Assembly: GCA_963827335.1 (NCBI GenBank)
Contig: CAWHAP010000018.1
Span: forward strand, 310,001 to 374,000
DNA: 64,000 nucleotides
Direction: 5' to 3'
DNA from: DASQMT01 sp963827335
GTDB lineage: Bacteria; Actinomycetota; Thermoleophilia; Solirubrobacterales; Solirubrobacteraceae
The notes under the pieces are model-generated. The model saw only the letters and a program-made list of their open reading frames with translations, searched no databases and had not been told where the DNA came from. A program made the position numbers and the translations under genes. Every line of letters begins with the position of its first letter. Within the stretch, counting starts at the first letter, position 1. Below, one piece after another: positions 1 through 6,013 of the stretch.

Positions 1-881
1 TACTCCTGGCGCCGGTGCCGGCGCGACCCGCGCCGGCGCCGCTCGACGCCCTGCAGGCGGTCGAGGACCTCGTCGCTCCACTCGTGCGTGCGGAGCAGCT
101 CGTAGCGCGCGGCGACGACCCGCATGTACGCGTCGCCGTCGGCCTCGCCGTCGCGGACGAAGTCGCCGGCGCGCAGCGTCGCCACGACCGGGTTGAAGTC
201 CTCCTCGTACCAGAGCCGCGCGATCTCCTCCCGGTCCATGTACTCGCGCCGCTCCTGCATGGCGCGGAAGCCCCACGCCTCGACGGCCTCGGCGATGCGC
301 CCGTAGTCCCACGGGTCCGACGGTGCGACGCGCGCGTGCGCGTCCTGGTCGAGCGGCACGCGCTCGTGGAACATGCGCTCGTGGTCCTTGAGCGGCAGGT
401 CCGCCAGCCGCAGCGCGTCGCCGGCTCCGATCCGCGTGCGCACGTCCGTCACGTAGGCGTCGATGTCGTCGCGGCCGAGCGACTTCGCGACCGACACGCG
501 ATGGTGCCCGTCGCGCACGAAGTGCAGGTCGCCGATCCGGTACACGGAGATCGGCGGGAACGACTCGCCGCGCCGCTGGGCGGCCGCGATGCGCTGCCAC
601 CGGCCGCGCACCCGCGGCGTCGTCGGCCGGAAGCCGCGGTCGAAGTCGCGCGTGCGGTCGACGGTGCCGACGACCGAGTGCAGCGGGATCGTCTGGAGCC
701 CGAGCTCGGTCTCGCCGACCATGCCGAGCGCCTCGACCACCTCGTCGAACGGCAGGATCAGCGCGACGTCGTCGGGCTCCCGCCGCAGGCGGCGGCCGAG
801 GTCGGCGAGCAGCTGCGCGCGCCGCGCGCGCGTGAAGTCGTCCTGCGCGTCCGCGCTGGGGAAGCCGGTGCCGCCGTCCAC
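1..881 (-). CDS. ParB N-terminal-like domain protein (partial)
   Basis: Partial: about 293 residues are present and the frame runs off the left edge without a stop, so the C-terminus is missing. From a GTG at 881 there is a helical N-terminus, then a ParB/sulfiredoxin-like core around residues 60-150 with the run FVRDGHHRVSVAKSLG near residue 121, the G-x-H-R nucleotide-binding box of ParB N-terminal domains. The part seen is followed by charged helical sequence; no helix-turn-helix DNA-binding domain is visible, so this is more likely one of the stand-alone ParB-fold proteins than the chromosome-partitioning ParB. It starts 10 bp after the STAS gene and may be co-transcribed with it. Function is not predictable beyond the fold. 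Confidence 0.75.
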   Translation of the reverse strand, partial: MDGGTGFPSADAQDDFTRARRAQLLADLGRRLRREPDDVALILPFDEVVEALGMVGETELGLQTIPLHSVVGTVDRTRDFDRGFRPTTPRVRGRWQRIAAAQRRGESFPPISVYRIGDLHFVRDGHHRVSVAKSLGRDDIDAYVTDVRTRIGAGDALRLADLPLKDHERMFHERVPLDQDAHARVAPSDPWDYGRIAEAVEAWGFRAMQERREYMDREEIARLWYEEDFNPVVATLRAGDFVRDGEADGDAYMRVVAARYELLRTHEWSDEVLDRLQGVERRRRGSRRHRRQE

Positions 882-891
882 CGGCGGAAGG

Positions 892-1251
892 CTACGCCGC
901 TTCGGCGTTCTCGCCGAGCGCGGCTTCCGGCGTGCTGACCAGCACGAAGACGCTGTCGAGGCCGGTGATGCGGAAGGTCTTGACGATCGCGTCGGTGTCG
1001 CAGGCGACCACGAGCCGCCCGCCGCGCGCCTTCAGCCGGCGATGCGCGCCGATCAGGACGCCGAGGCTCGAGGAGTCGATGAACGTCGTCTGCGTGAGGT
1101 CGACGATCACGCGCTCGACGCCGGCGAGGATGGGCGCCATCAGGCGCTGCTTGAACTCCGGGGCGGTGAACAGGTCGATCTCCCCGGTCACGGCCACCAC
1201 GTGGGTGTCGTCGTCGGGCCGCCGGTCGTCTATCGCGAACTCGATCGCCAT
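892..1251 (-). CDS. STAS-domain anti-sigma factor antagonist (RsbV-like)
   Basis: 119 residues, the usual size for a single-domain anti-anti-sigma factor. It has the early strand VTGEIDLFTAPEF and the phosphorylation loop FIDSSSLGVL, with the candidate serines at 60-62. In this family the unphosphorylated protein binds an RsbW-type kinase and frees the sigma factor; kinase phosphorylation of the serine reverses this. The next gene upstream ends 49 bp away and is the degenerate RsbW-like protein, preceded by an intact RsbW-like kinase, so the three probably form one partner-switching operon. A GGAGG-type ribosome site lies just upstream of the ATG. Confidence 0.9.
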   Translation of the reverse strand: MAIEFAIDDRRPDDDTHVVAVTGEIDLFTAPEFKQRLMAPILAGVERVIVDLTQTTFIDSSSLGVLIGAHRRLKARGGRLVVACDTDAIVKTFRITGLDSVFVLVSTPEAALGENAEAA

Positions 1252-1300
1252 CGCCTCCAGCCTCTTCCCGGCCTGTGCAGTTCCTAATCCCGCCGGGCGG

Positions 1301-1693
1301 CTAATCCCGGCCGCCGTACGCGAGCCGGACGCGCAGGTAGTCGTAGCCGTCCTCGGTCTCGACGTCGAGCGCGTCCGCCAGCCGCTCGATCACGTTGCCC
1401 ACGCCGGGCACGGCGGCGTCGACCACGAGCGCCTTGCCGCCGCCCGCCCGCAGCGGGCCGACGCGGAGGTCGAGCGAGCGGGTGCTGGACGCCAGCTGCA
1501 CGTCGACCGTCTCGCCGGCCACGTGCGCCGGCGCGCGGGCGGCGACGAGGTCGGCGACGAGCACGGCGTCGTCGAGGCGGTCGAGCGGGAGGTCGGCGCG
1601 GGCGGCGAACATCCCGACGACCCGCCGCAGCACCGGGCCGACGAGCGGACCGGACGCGATCGACACGCGCGTCGGCGCCTCGCCGTCCGTCAC
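1301..1693 (-). CDS. degenerate RsbW-like (HATPase-fold) protein
   Basis: 130 residues from a GTG at 1693 that overlaps the stop of the upstream kinase by four bases (GTGA), so translation is probably coupled. The spacing of its segments resembles an RsbW-type anti-sigma kinase: a helix beginning DRLDDAVLVADLV where the N box should be, then strands, then a C-terminal PGVGNVIERLADAL helix. The N-box Glu/Asn and the Asp/Gly-rich ATP-binding motifs are absent. I infer a pseudokinase partner of the adjacent intact kinase; an unrelated small protein is possible. It is followed by the STAS antagonist. Confidence 0.65.
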   Translation of the reverse strand: MTDGEAPTRVSIASGPLVGPVLRRVVGMFAARADLPLDRLDDAVLVADLVAARAPAHVAGETVDVQLASSTRSLDLRVGPLRAGGGKALVVDAAVPGVGNVIERLADALDVETEDGYDYLRVRLAYGGRD

Positions 1694-2214
1694 GCGAGCC
1701 CCAGGGCGGGGGCGGGGTGGCTGCGCCGGAAGCGCATGCACAGCCGGCGGCCGGCGCGCGGCGTGTGCTCGACCTTGAAGTCGTCCGCCAGGGCCGCGAT
1801 CAGCGGCAGGCCGAGACCGGGGCCGGCGGTGTCGCTGCTCGGCCCGGCGCCCTCGCCCGTGTCGGCCACGATCACCTCGAGCGCGTCGCCCTGCGGGCGC
1901 ACGATGACGTCGATGCTGCCGTTCTCGTCCGCGTAGGCGTGCCGGACGACGTTCGTGCAGGCCTCGGTGACGGCGAGCCGCAGGTCGTCGGTCACGGAGC
2001 GCGGCAGGCCGAGCACCTCGGCGAGGGCGCCCAGCACGTGCCGGACCACCGCGACGTTCTCGGGCCGCGCGGGGAGCGTGAGGCGGATGTCGGAGCCGAG
2101 GGCGGGGACCGGGGCGGCCGTGGAGCGGCTGCTGACCGCGGTGGGGAGGTCGCGGTCGCCCGGCTCGGTGCCCCGGACTCCATGCGGTGCGTCCAGGGAG
2201 TGGTGGGGAGCCAT
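1690..2214 (-). CDS. RsbW-type anti-sigma factor, serine kinase (HATPase_c)
   Basis: 174 residues from ATG 2214. A roughly 45-residue N-terminal extension is followed by the GHKL ATPase fold: the N box EACTNVVRHAY, the G1 box ADTGEG and the G2 run GPGLGLPLI. RsbW-type proteins sequester a SigB/SigF-type sigma factor and phosphorylate their STAS antagonist. The start was chosen because it lies 14 nt downstream of a GTTA-N16-GGGTA promoter-like element, and because further extension would run into the divergent STAS gene. Its stop overlaps the start of the degenerate homologue. The sigma factor at 4.7-5.6 kb is the obvious candidate target. Confidence 0.88.
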   Translation of the reverse strand: MAPHHSLDAPHGVRGTEPGDRDLPTAVSSRSTAAPVPALGSDIRLTLPARPENVAVVRHVLGALAEVLGLPRSVTDDLRLAVTEACTNVVRHAYADENGSIDVIVRPQGDALEVIVADTGEGAGPSSDTAGPGLGLPLIAALADDFKVEHTPRAGRRLCMRFRRSHPAPALGLA

Positions 2215-2228
2215 GCTGGTCAGTCCTG

Positions 2229-2253
2229 TACCCAGGCCGCGAACGCGCCTAAC
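2229..2253 (-). promoter_or_regulatory. SigB/SigF-type promoter of the anti-sigma operon
   Basis: Reading leftwards there is GTTA (2253-2250), 16 bases, then GGGTA (2233-2229), ending 14 nt before the kinase ATG. It matches the actinobacterial SigF/SigB pattern GTTT-N14-16-GGGTA and parallels five other elements in this window. Autoregulation of a stress-sigma operon is common in this system. Confidence 0.5.
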
Positions 2254-2346
2254 GCGCCGCTGCGAGTGTTGCCGTGCTGACACAGATCGCCCAGCCGCGC
2301 GGGCGTTCACACGCGACGCTCCGCACCGTAGTATTCGCGCCGCCGG

Positions 2347-2745
2347 ATGGACGAGCACGCGACTGAGAGATCGACCGTCGACGCCCTCGGGATCCGCCCG
2401 CCTTGCGCGTACGCGGTCGAGTCGTGCACCACGCCGGCGGGGGACGTCGTGCTGACGTTCGCGGGCGAGCTGGACCTCGCCGCCGCACCCGTGGTGCGTG
2501 AGCAGCTGGAGGCCGCCGCGGCCACCGGCGCGCGCACGGTCGTGCTCGACATGACCGCGGTCACGTTCGTGGACTCGTCGGCCCTGCGCGAGCTGCTCCG
2601 CGCCGACGGCGCGCTGCGCCTCGCCGGCGGGACGCTCGTCCTCGCGGCGGTGCCCCCGGCGGTCGTGCGCCTCCTCGAGCTGACGCGGACCGACGACGTG
2701 CTCGCGTCCGCGCCCTCGGTCGAGGCCGCGCTCAGGCGGCCCTGA
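2347..2745 (+). CDS. STAS-domain anti-sigma factor antagonist
   Basis: 132 residues. Residues 1-32 form a short leader with two cysteines; then comes a STAS domain with VVLTFAGELDLAAAPVV and the phosphoacceptor loop FVDSSALREL (Ser77/Ser78). It is transcribed divergently from the anti-sigma operon at 2214, and the 3' end overlaps the convergent DUF1360 gene by 14 bp. It is a second antagonist for the same or a different RsbW-like kinase. Confidence 0.9.
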   Translation: MDEHATERSTVDALGIRPPCAYAVESCTTPAGDVVLTFAGELDLAAAPVVREQLEAAAATGARTVVLDMTAVTFVDSSALRELLRADGALRLAGGTLVLAAVPPAVVRLLELTRTDDVLASAPSVEAALRRP

Positions 2746-3229
2746 GGCCGGCTCCGCGCTCGGCCTCACGCGCGCGCGTCTGCTCGGCGTTGGCCCTCGC
2801 GCACAGCAGGGAGTATCCGGTCTGGAGCATGTCGTTGCCGGCGGACGCGGCGAGGACGGCGGCGACCGTCCGGCCGGCGGCCGGCGACTGCATGCGGAGC
2901 GCGACGAGGCCGAGCGCGCTCCACGCGCCCATGCACCGGGTGCAGTCGAGGAGCTCGCCGACGGCGTAGCGCAGGCGCCGCCCCCGCGGGCGCCGGCGGC
3001 CCTCGGCCGGCTCCGCGACGAACGGGCGGCGCAGCCACGTCTCGACCTTCTCGTGGACGATCAGCTTGGAGAGGGCGAACGTCGCCGCCCCGAGCGGCAC
3101 CAGCTCGGCGCGCGGGATCGGCTCGCGGCCCCGCGAGGCGTGGGCCACGCCGGCGAGCAGCGCGCCGTAGACGACCGTCAGGACGGCGTAGTCCGCCGCC
3201 TCGGTGGGCGTCTGCTCGACGGTCCGCAC
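2732..3229 (-). CDS. DUF1360 family membrane protein
   Basis: 165 residues from a GTG. It matches the DUF1360 layout: an N-terminal hydrophobic segment (AVLTVVYGALLAGVAHA), the ALSKLIVHEKVETWLRRPF region, the paired-cysteine GELLDCTRCMGAWSAL segment and a second membrane helix. DUF1360 proteins are small membrane proteins of unknown function, often in sporulation or stress contexts (CotJ-like neighbourhoods in Firmicutes). The Pro-rich peptide gene ends 1 bp upstream, so this gene is probably read from the stress promoter at 3374-3397. Confidence 0.75.
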   Translation of the reverse strand: MRTVEQTPTEAADYAVLTVVYGALLAGVAHASRGREPIPRAELVPLGAATFALSKLIVHEKVETWLRRPFVAEPAEGRRRPRGRRLRYAVGELLDCTRCMGAWSALGLVALRMQSPAAGRTVAAVLAASAGNDMLQTGYSLLCARANAEQTRAREAERGAGLRAA

Positions 3230-3230
3230 G

Positions 3231-3362
3231 TCAGATCGGCAGCGGGTTGGGGTCGGGCGGCAGCGGGTCCGGCCCCGGCGTGGGGGTCGGCGGCGCCGGA
3301 TCCGGTCCGGGGACCGGCGCCGGGTCGGGCCCGGGGATGGGCGGCAGTGGATGGGGGGTCAT
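3231..3362 (-). CDS. short proline-rich peptide (PGPDP repeats)
   Basis: 43 residues, about half proline, beginning MTPHPLPPIPG and containing three PGPDP units. ATG 3362 is 11 nt after the -10-like GGGTA of a strong promoter match, which supports expression. There is no signal peptide or membrane segment and no known domain. A second Pro-rich small protein at 21963-22175 also sits behind the same promoter type. It could be a disordered stress peptide; function unknown. Confidence 0.5.
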   Translation of the reverse strand: MTPHPLPPIPGPDPAPVPGPDPAPPTPTPGPDPLPPDPNPLPI

Positions 3363-3373
3363 GTCACGCGGGC

Positions 3374-3397
3374 TACCCGGCGACCTGGCCCCGAAAC
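3374..3397 (-). promoter_or_regulatory. SigB/SigF-type promoter (GTTT-N15-GGGTA)
   Basis: On the minus strand GTTT (3397-3394), 15 bases, GGGTA (3378-3374), then 11 nt to ATG 3362. This is a full match to the stress-sigma consensus and drives the Pro-rich peptide and probably DUF1360. It lies immediately left of a strong terminator hairpin that isolates it from the upstream gene. Confidence 0.7.
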
Positions 3398-3400
3398 GGA

Positions 3401-3424
3401 CCGAGGCGCCCGGGGGCGCCTCGG
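3401..3424 (-). terminator. GC-rich hairpin terminator
   Basis: A perfect 10-bp stem (3401-3410 with 3415-3424) closes a 4-base loop. It lies downstream of the small membrane-protein gene that ends at 3575 and just before the next promoter. No T-tract follows, as is common in very GC-rich actinobacteria. Confidence 0.5.
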
Positions 3425-3574
3425 CCATGAGGAGGAGGGTGTTGCGCCTACCGGGTGATGTGGAGGGCATCCGGAACTTGAAGCGACGCGACGCGATACT
3501 GATGCCCGGGATCTCCAGCCACAAACATCTTGACGCAAGAAGATCTCAATCTGACCTGAACATGGCGGAAGCGC

Positions 3575-3913
3575 TCACGGCTCGCGGTTGGCGAGCCGCT
3601 CGGAGGCGGGCGGCGCCGCCTCCTCCCCCTCGGCCTCGCCGGGCCGGATGCGGCCGTCTGCGCCGCCGTCGCCGGGGCGCTCCGCAGAAGGCTCGTCGGC
3701 GCCGCCCTCCGGGCTCTCGACGGTCCGGCCCTGCGCGTCCTGCTCGCCTGCGTGCTGCGTCGTGTCGCCCAGCGGCGTCTCGTCCGGGCCGATGCCCGGT
3801 GCTTCGTCCGACGTCGCGACGGGGCCGCTCTTCTTCGTCGCGTTGAGCACCATGAACGTCACGAAGCCCGCGACGATCAGCAGCACCAGGACCAGGGGGA
3901 TGAGGTACTCCAT
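3575..3913 (-). CDS. small single-pass membrane protein
   Basis: 112 residues. One N-terminal membrane helix (residues 4-24, LIPLVLVLLIVAGFVTFMVL) is followed by a short basic stretch and a long acidic, Gly/Glu/Pro-rich, probably disordered tail. The orientation suggests an anchored protein with the tail in the cytoplasm. I recognise no family. ATG 3913 lies 10 nt after a perfect GTTT-N15-GGGTA promoter, so it is likely a stress-induced gene. The 160 bp downstream contain only the terminator hairpin. Confidence 0.7.
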   Translation of the reverse strand: MEYLIPLVLVLLIVAGFVTFMVLNATKKSGPVATSDEAPGIGPDETPLGDTTQHAGEQDAQGRTVESPEGGADEPSAERPGDGGADGRIRPGEAEGEEAAPPASERLANREP

Positions 3914-3923
3914 GGGCCTGGGC

Positions 3924-3947
3924 TACCCGGGCGGTCTGGGAGCAAAC
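3924..3947 (-). promoter_or_regulatory. SigB/SigF-type promoter (GTTT-N15-GGGTA)
   Basis: Minus strand GTTT (3947-3944), 15 bases, GGGTA (3928-3924), 10 nt to ATG 3913. The same architecture and same G after the -10 core (GGGTAGCCC) as at 3374. Confidence 0.7.
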
Positions 3948-4025
3948 GGCGCGACCCGTGCCAGGTTTGCGGCGAACGGGAGTGGTCGATCCTTCTCGGG
4001 ACCACCGCGACCGAGAGGAGCCGGC

Positions 4026-4595
4026 ATGGCCGGAGCGCTGCAGGGCAAGACGATCGCGTTCATCGCCACCGACGGCGTCGAGCAGGTCGAGCTCACGGAT
4101 CCGTGGCAGGCCGTCGAGAAGGCCGGCGGCACGCCCGAGCTGGTCTCGCTCGAGGCCGGGCACATCCAGGGCTTCAACCACCTCGACAAGGGCGACACCT
4201 TCGCGGTCGACCACACCGTCGAGGAGGCCGACGCCTCCCGCTACGACGGCCTCGTGATGCCGGGCGGCGTCGCCAACCCGGACTTCCTGCGCGCCGACCC
4301 GGCCGCGGTCGCCTTCGTGCGGGCGTTCTTCGACCAGGCGAAGCCGGTGGCGGCGATCTGCCACGGCCCGTGGACGCTGATCGACGCCGAGGTGGTGCGC
4401 GGCCGTACGCTGACGTCCTGGCCGTCGCTGCGGACGGACCTCAGCAACGCCGGCGCGACCTGGGTCGACGAGGAGGTCCACGTCGACCAGGGGCTCGTCA
4501 CCTCGCGCAAGCCGGACGACCTGGAGGCGTTCACCGCGAAGCTCGTGGAGGAGTTCGCCGAGGGCCGGCACGAGGCCCAGCGCCCCCAGGGCTAG
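4026..4595 (+). CDS. DJ-1/PfpI family protein (type 1 glutamine amidotransferase-like)
   Basis: 189 residues from ATG 4026, preceded by a GAGAGGAG ribosome site. It has the DJ-1/PfpI fold: IAFIATDGVEQVEL with the conserved acidic residue near 19, the glycine-rich YDGLVMPGGVANPD, and the nucleophile elbow VAAICHGPWTL with Cys112 and His113. Members include YhbO/PfpI-type stress proteins and proposed protein or nucleotide deglycases; the exact substrate cannot be set from sequence. It lies between two stress-promoter genes and the stress sigma factor, which suits a stress role. Confidence 0.88.
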   Translation: MAGALQGKTIAFIATDGVEQVELTDPWQAVEKAGGTPELVSLEAGHIQGFNHLDKGDTFAVDHTVEEADASRYDGLVMPGGVANPDFLRADPAAVAFVRAFFDQAKPVAAICHGPWTLIDAEVVRGRTLTSWPSLRTDLSNAGATWVDEEVHVDQGLVTSRKPDDLEAFTAKLVEEFAEGRHEAQRPQG

Positions 4596-4612
4596 TACCG
4601 AGACCGGTCTGT

Positions 4613-4643
4613 CTCCCAGTTCCGTCAGGAATGGGACTGGGAG
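4613..4643 (+). terminator. inverted repeat after the PfpI gene / before the sigma gene
   Basis: An 11-bp stem with one G-T wobble (4613-4623 with 4633-4643) encloses a 9-base loop, 18 bp after the PfpI stop. It could be a terminator without a T-tract. A GTTC-N16-GGGAG run inside it weakly resembles a stress promoter, so it may instead belong to the promoter region of the sigma gene 80 bp on. Confidence 0.4.
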
Positions 4644-4721
4644 CCAAAGGTCGTGGCCGGAGCGGATCGCTGCTAAAGATGTCTGCAGCACCGCTTCGCC
4701 CCTCGGCCGCCCAGGAGAGGA

Positions 4722-5558
4722 TTGGAACCGAGTCAGCAGCGGACGGCCCCCGTCGATCCGCAACCGACGACAGACCACTCCGCCGCGCCGAACGGCGTCG
4801 ATGACGGGGGCGTGTCCCGCGCGCAGGAGGATCGGCGGCTGCTGATCCGCTACCACCGCCACGGCGACCAGCAGGCCCGCGAATCGCTCGTGGAGCGGCT
4901 GCTGCCCCTGGCGCGCCGGATGGCCCGGCGCTACCGGCGCTCCGACGAGCCGCTCGACGACCTCGTCCAGGTGGCCACGCTCGGCCTGATCAAGGCGATC
5001 GACCGGTTCGACCCCGCGCGCGAGACCGCGTTCTCGTCCTACGCCGTGCCGACGATGCTCGGCGAGCTCAAGCGGTACTTCCGCGACAACGGATGGGCCG
5101 TGCACGTCCCGCGCGGGATGCAGGAGCGCGTGATGCAGGTCGACAACGCCGTCAAGGACCTGTCCCGCCGCAAGGGACGCTCGCCCTCGGCTGCGGAGGT
5201 GGCCGACGCGCTCGAGCTCTCCACCGAGCAGGTGCTGGAGGCGATGGAGGCCGCCGGCGCCTACGACGCCGTCTCGCTCGAGTCCTACCGGTTCGGCGAC
5301 GAGGGCGACGGCGAGACCTACGCGGAGTCGATCGGCGTCGAGGACGGCCGGTTCGAGCTCGTCGAGTACGGCGCCACGATCGCACCGACGCTCGCGGCGC
5401 TGCCGGCGCGCGACCGCCTCGTGCTGCACCTGCGCTTCGTCGAGGACCTCACGCAGGCCGAGATCGCGGAGCGCGTCGGCGTCTCCCAGATGCACGTGTC
5501 GCGCCTGATCCGCCGCGCGCTCGAGCGGCTGCGGACCGTGGCCGAGCACAACGGCTGA
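4722..5558 (+). CDS. SigB/SigF/SigG family RNA polymerase sigma factor
   Basis: 278 residues from TTG 4722, chosen because AGGAGAGG ends one base before it. After about 30 disordered residues come region 2 (ARRYRRSDEPLDDLVQVATLGLIKAIDRFD), FSSYAVPTMLGELKRYFRD, region 3 (GRSPSAAEVADALELS) and region 4 with the helix-turn-helix TQAEIAERVGVSQMHVSRLI. Length and motifs place it in the group 3 general-stress/sporulation class controlled by RsbW/RsbV-type partner switching. The candidate kinases and antagonists are 2.5-4 kb away, and its presumed promoters (GTTT-N15-GGGTA) occur several times in the window. Confidence 0.93.
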   Translation: MEPSQQRTAPVDPQPTTDHSAAPNGVDDGGVSRAQEDRRLLIRYHRHGDQQARESLVERLLPLARRMARRYRRSDEPLDDLVQVATLGLIKAIDRFDPARETAFSSYAVPTMLGELKRYFRDNGWAVHVPRGMQERVMQVDNAVKDLSRRKGRSPSAAEVADALELSTEQVLEAMEAAGAYDAVSLESYRFGDEGDGETYAESIGVEDGRFELVEYGATIAPTLAALPARDRLVLHLRFVEDLTQAEIAERVGVSQMHVSRLIRRALERLRTVAEHNG

Positions 5559-5602
5559 GACGTCCTGGGCGTGACGTGCGGCGTTTCCCGCGGCCCGGCG
5601 CC

Positions 5603-5615
5603 GGTGAGGCTCACC
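5603..5615. repeat. 13-bp inverted repeat at the CsbD-like start
   Basis: GGTGAG-G-CTCACC ends 2 bases before ATG 5618 and occupies the ribosome-binding position. A GTTT lies 17 bases upstream (5582-5585). It could be an operator or a translational hairpin; no stress -10 core is present. Confidence 0.35.
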
Positions 5616-5617
5616 GC

Positions 5618-5806
5618 ATGGGAATCACCGACAAGATCAGCGGACGCGTCAAGCAGGCCGTGGGCGATCTCACGGACGACGCCGACACCCGCCGTGAGGG
5701 CCGCCTGGAGGAGCGCAAGGGCGAGGCCAAGGACGAGCGGGCGCGCCACGAGGAGCGGGCGGACGAGAAGGCCGCCGAGGTCGACGACCTCGAGCGCAGG
5801 ACGTGA
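5618..5806 (+). CDS. CsbD-like small stress protein
   Basis: 62 residues, beginning MGITDKISGRVKQAVGDLTDD and then almost entirely charged residues (Glu/Lys/Arg/Asp). The opening is the CsbD-family signature: D-K-x-x-G-x-x-K-Q-x-x-G-x-L-T. CsbD proteins are hydrophilic general-stress proteins made under SigB control in Bacillus; their biochemical role is unknown. It follows the stress sigma factor by 59 bp and its stop overlaps the next small gene (GTGA). Confidence 0.85.
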   Translation: MGITDKISGRVKQAVGDLTDDADTRREGRLEERKGEAKDERARHEERADEKAAEVDDLERRT

Positions 5807-5979
5807 GCTCCGAGCCGTTCGACCAGCCCGACTCGGGCTATCCCGAGGAGGGCCCGCCGGGCGCCTCGCCGGACGACGCGCGCGAGGACGGCGAGTCCGC
5901 CGTGCGCGAGCAGTCGCGCCCGGACGCCGACCCGCCCGACAACGACGACGGCAAGGCGACGGGCAACCCCCGGAACTGA
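5803..5979 (+). CDS. small acidic hydrophilic protein
   Basis: 58 residues from a GTG that overlaps the CsbD-like stop by four bases. The composition is extreme: Asp, Glu, Pro, Gly, Ser and Asn dominate, with no hydrophobic core, so it is probably disordered. No family recognised. Translational coupling to CsbD and a strong bidirectional terminator directly after the stop support it as a real gene. Confidence 0.55.
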   Translation: MSSEPFDQPDSGYPEEGPPGASPDDAREDGESAVREQSRPDADPPDNDDGKATGNPRN

Positions 5980-5982
5980 CCT

Positions 5983-6006
5983 CGCCGCGGCCATCCGGCC
6001 GCGGCG
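5983..6006. terminator. bidirectional hairpin terminator
   Basis: A perfect 10-bp stem (5983-5992 with 5997-6006) and an ATCC loop lie between two convergent genes, 3 bp after the acidic protein and 7 bp before the end of the phosphatase gene. Confidence 0.6.
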
Positions 6007-6013
6007 CGGCGTC

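Noticed and set aside
15..938. Plus-strand open frame at the left edge
   Set aside because: Low-complexity Arg/Ala/Val translation; the minus strand encodes a ParB-like protein and a STAS protein.
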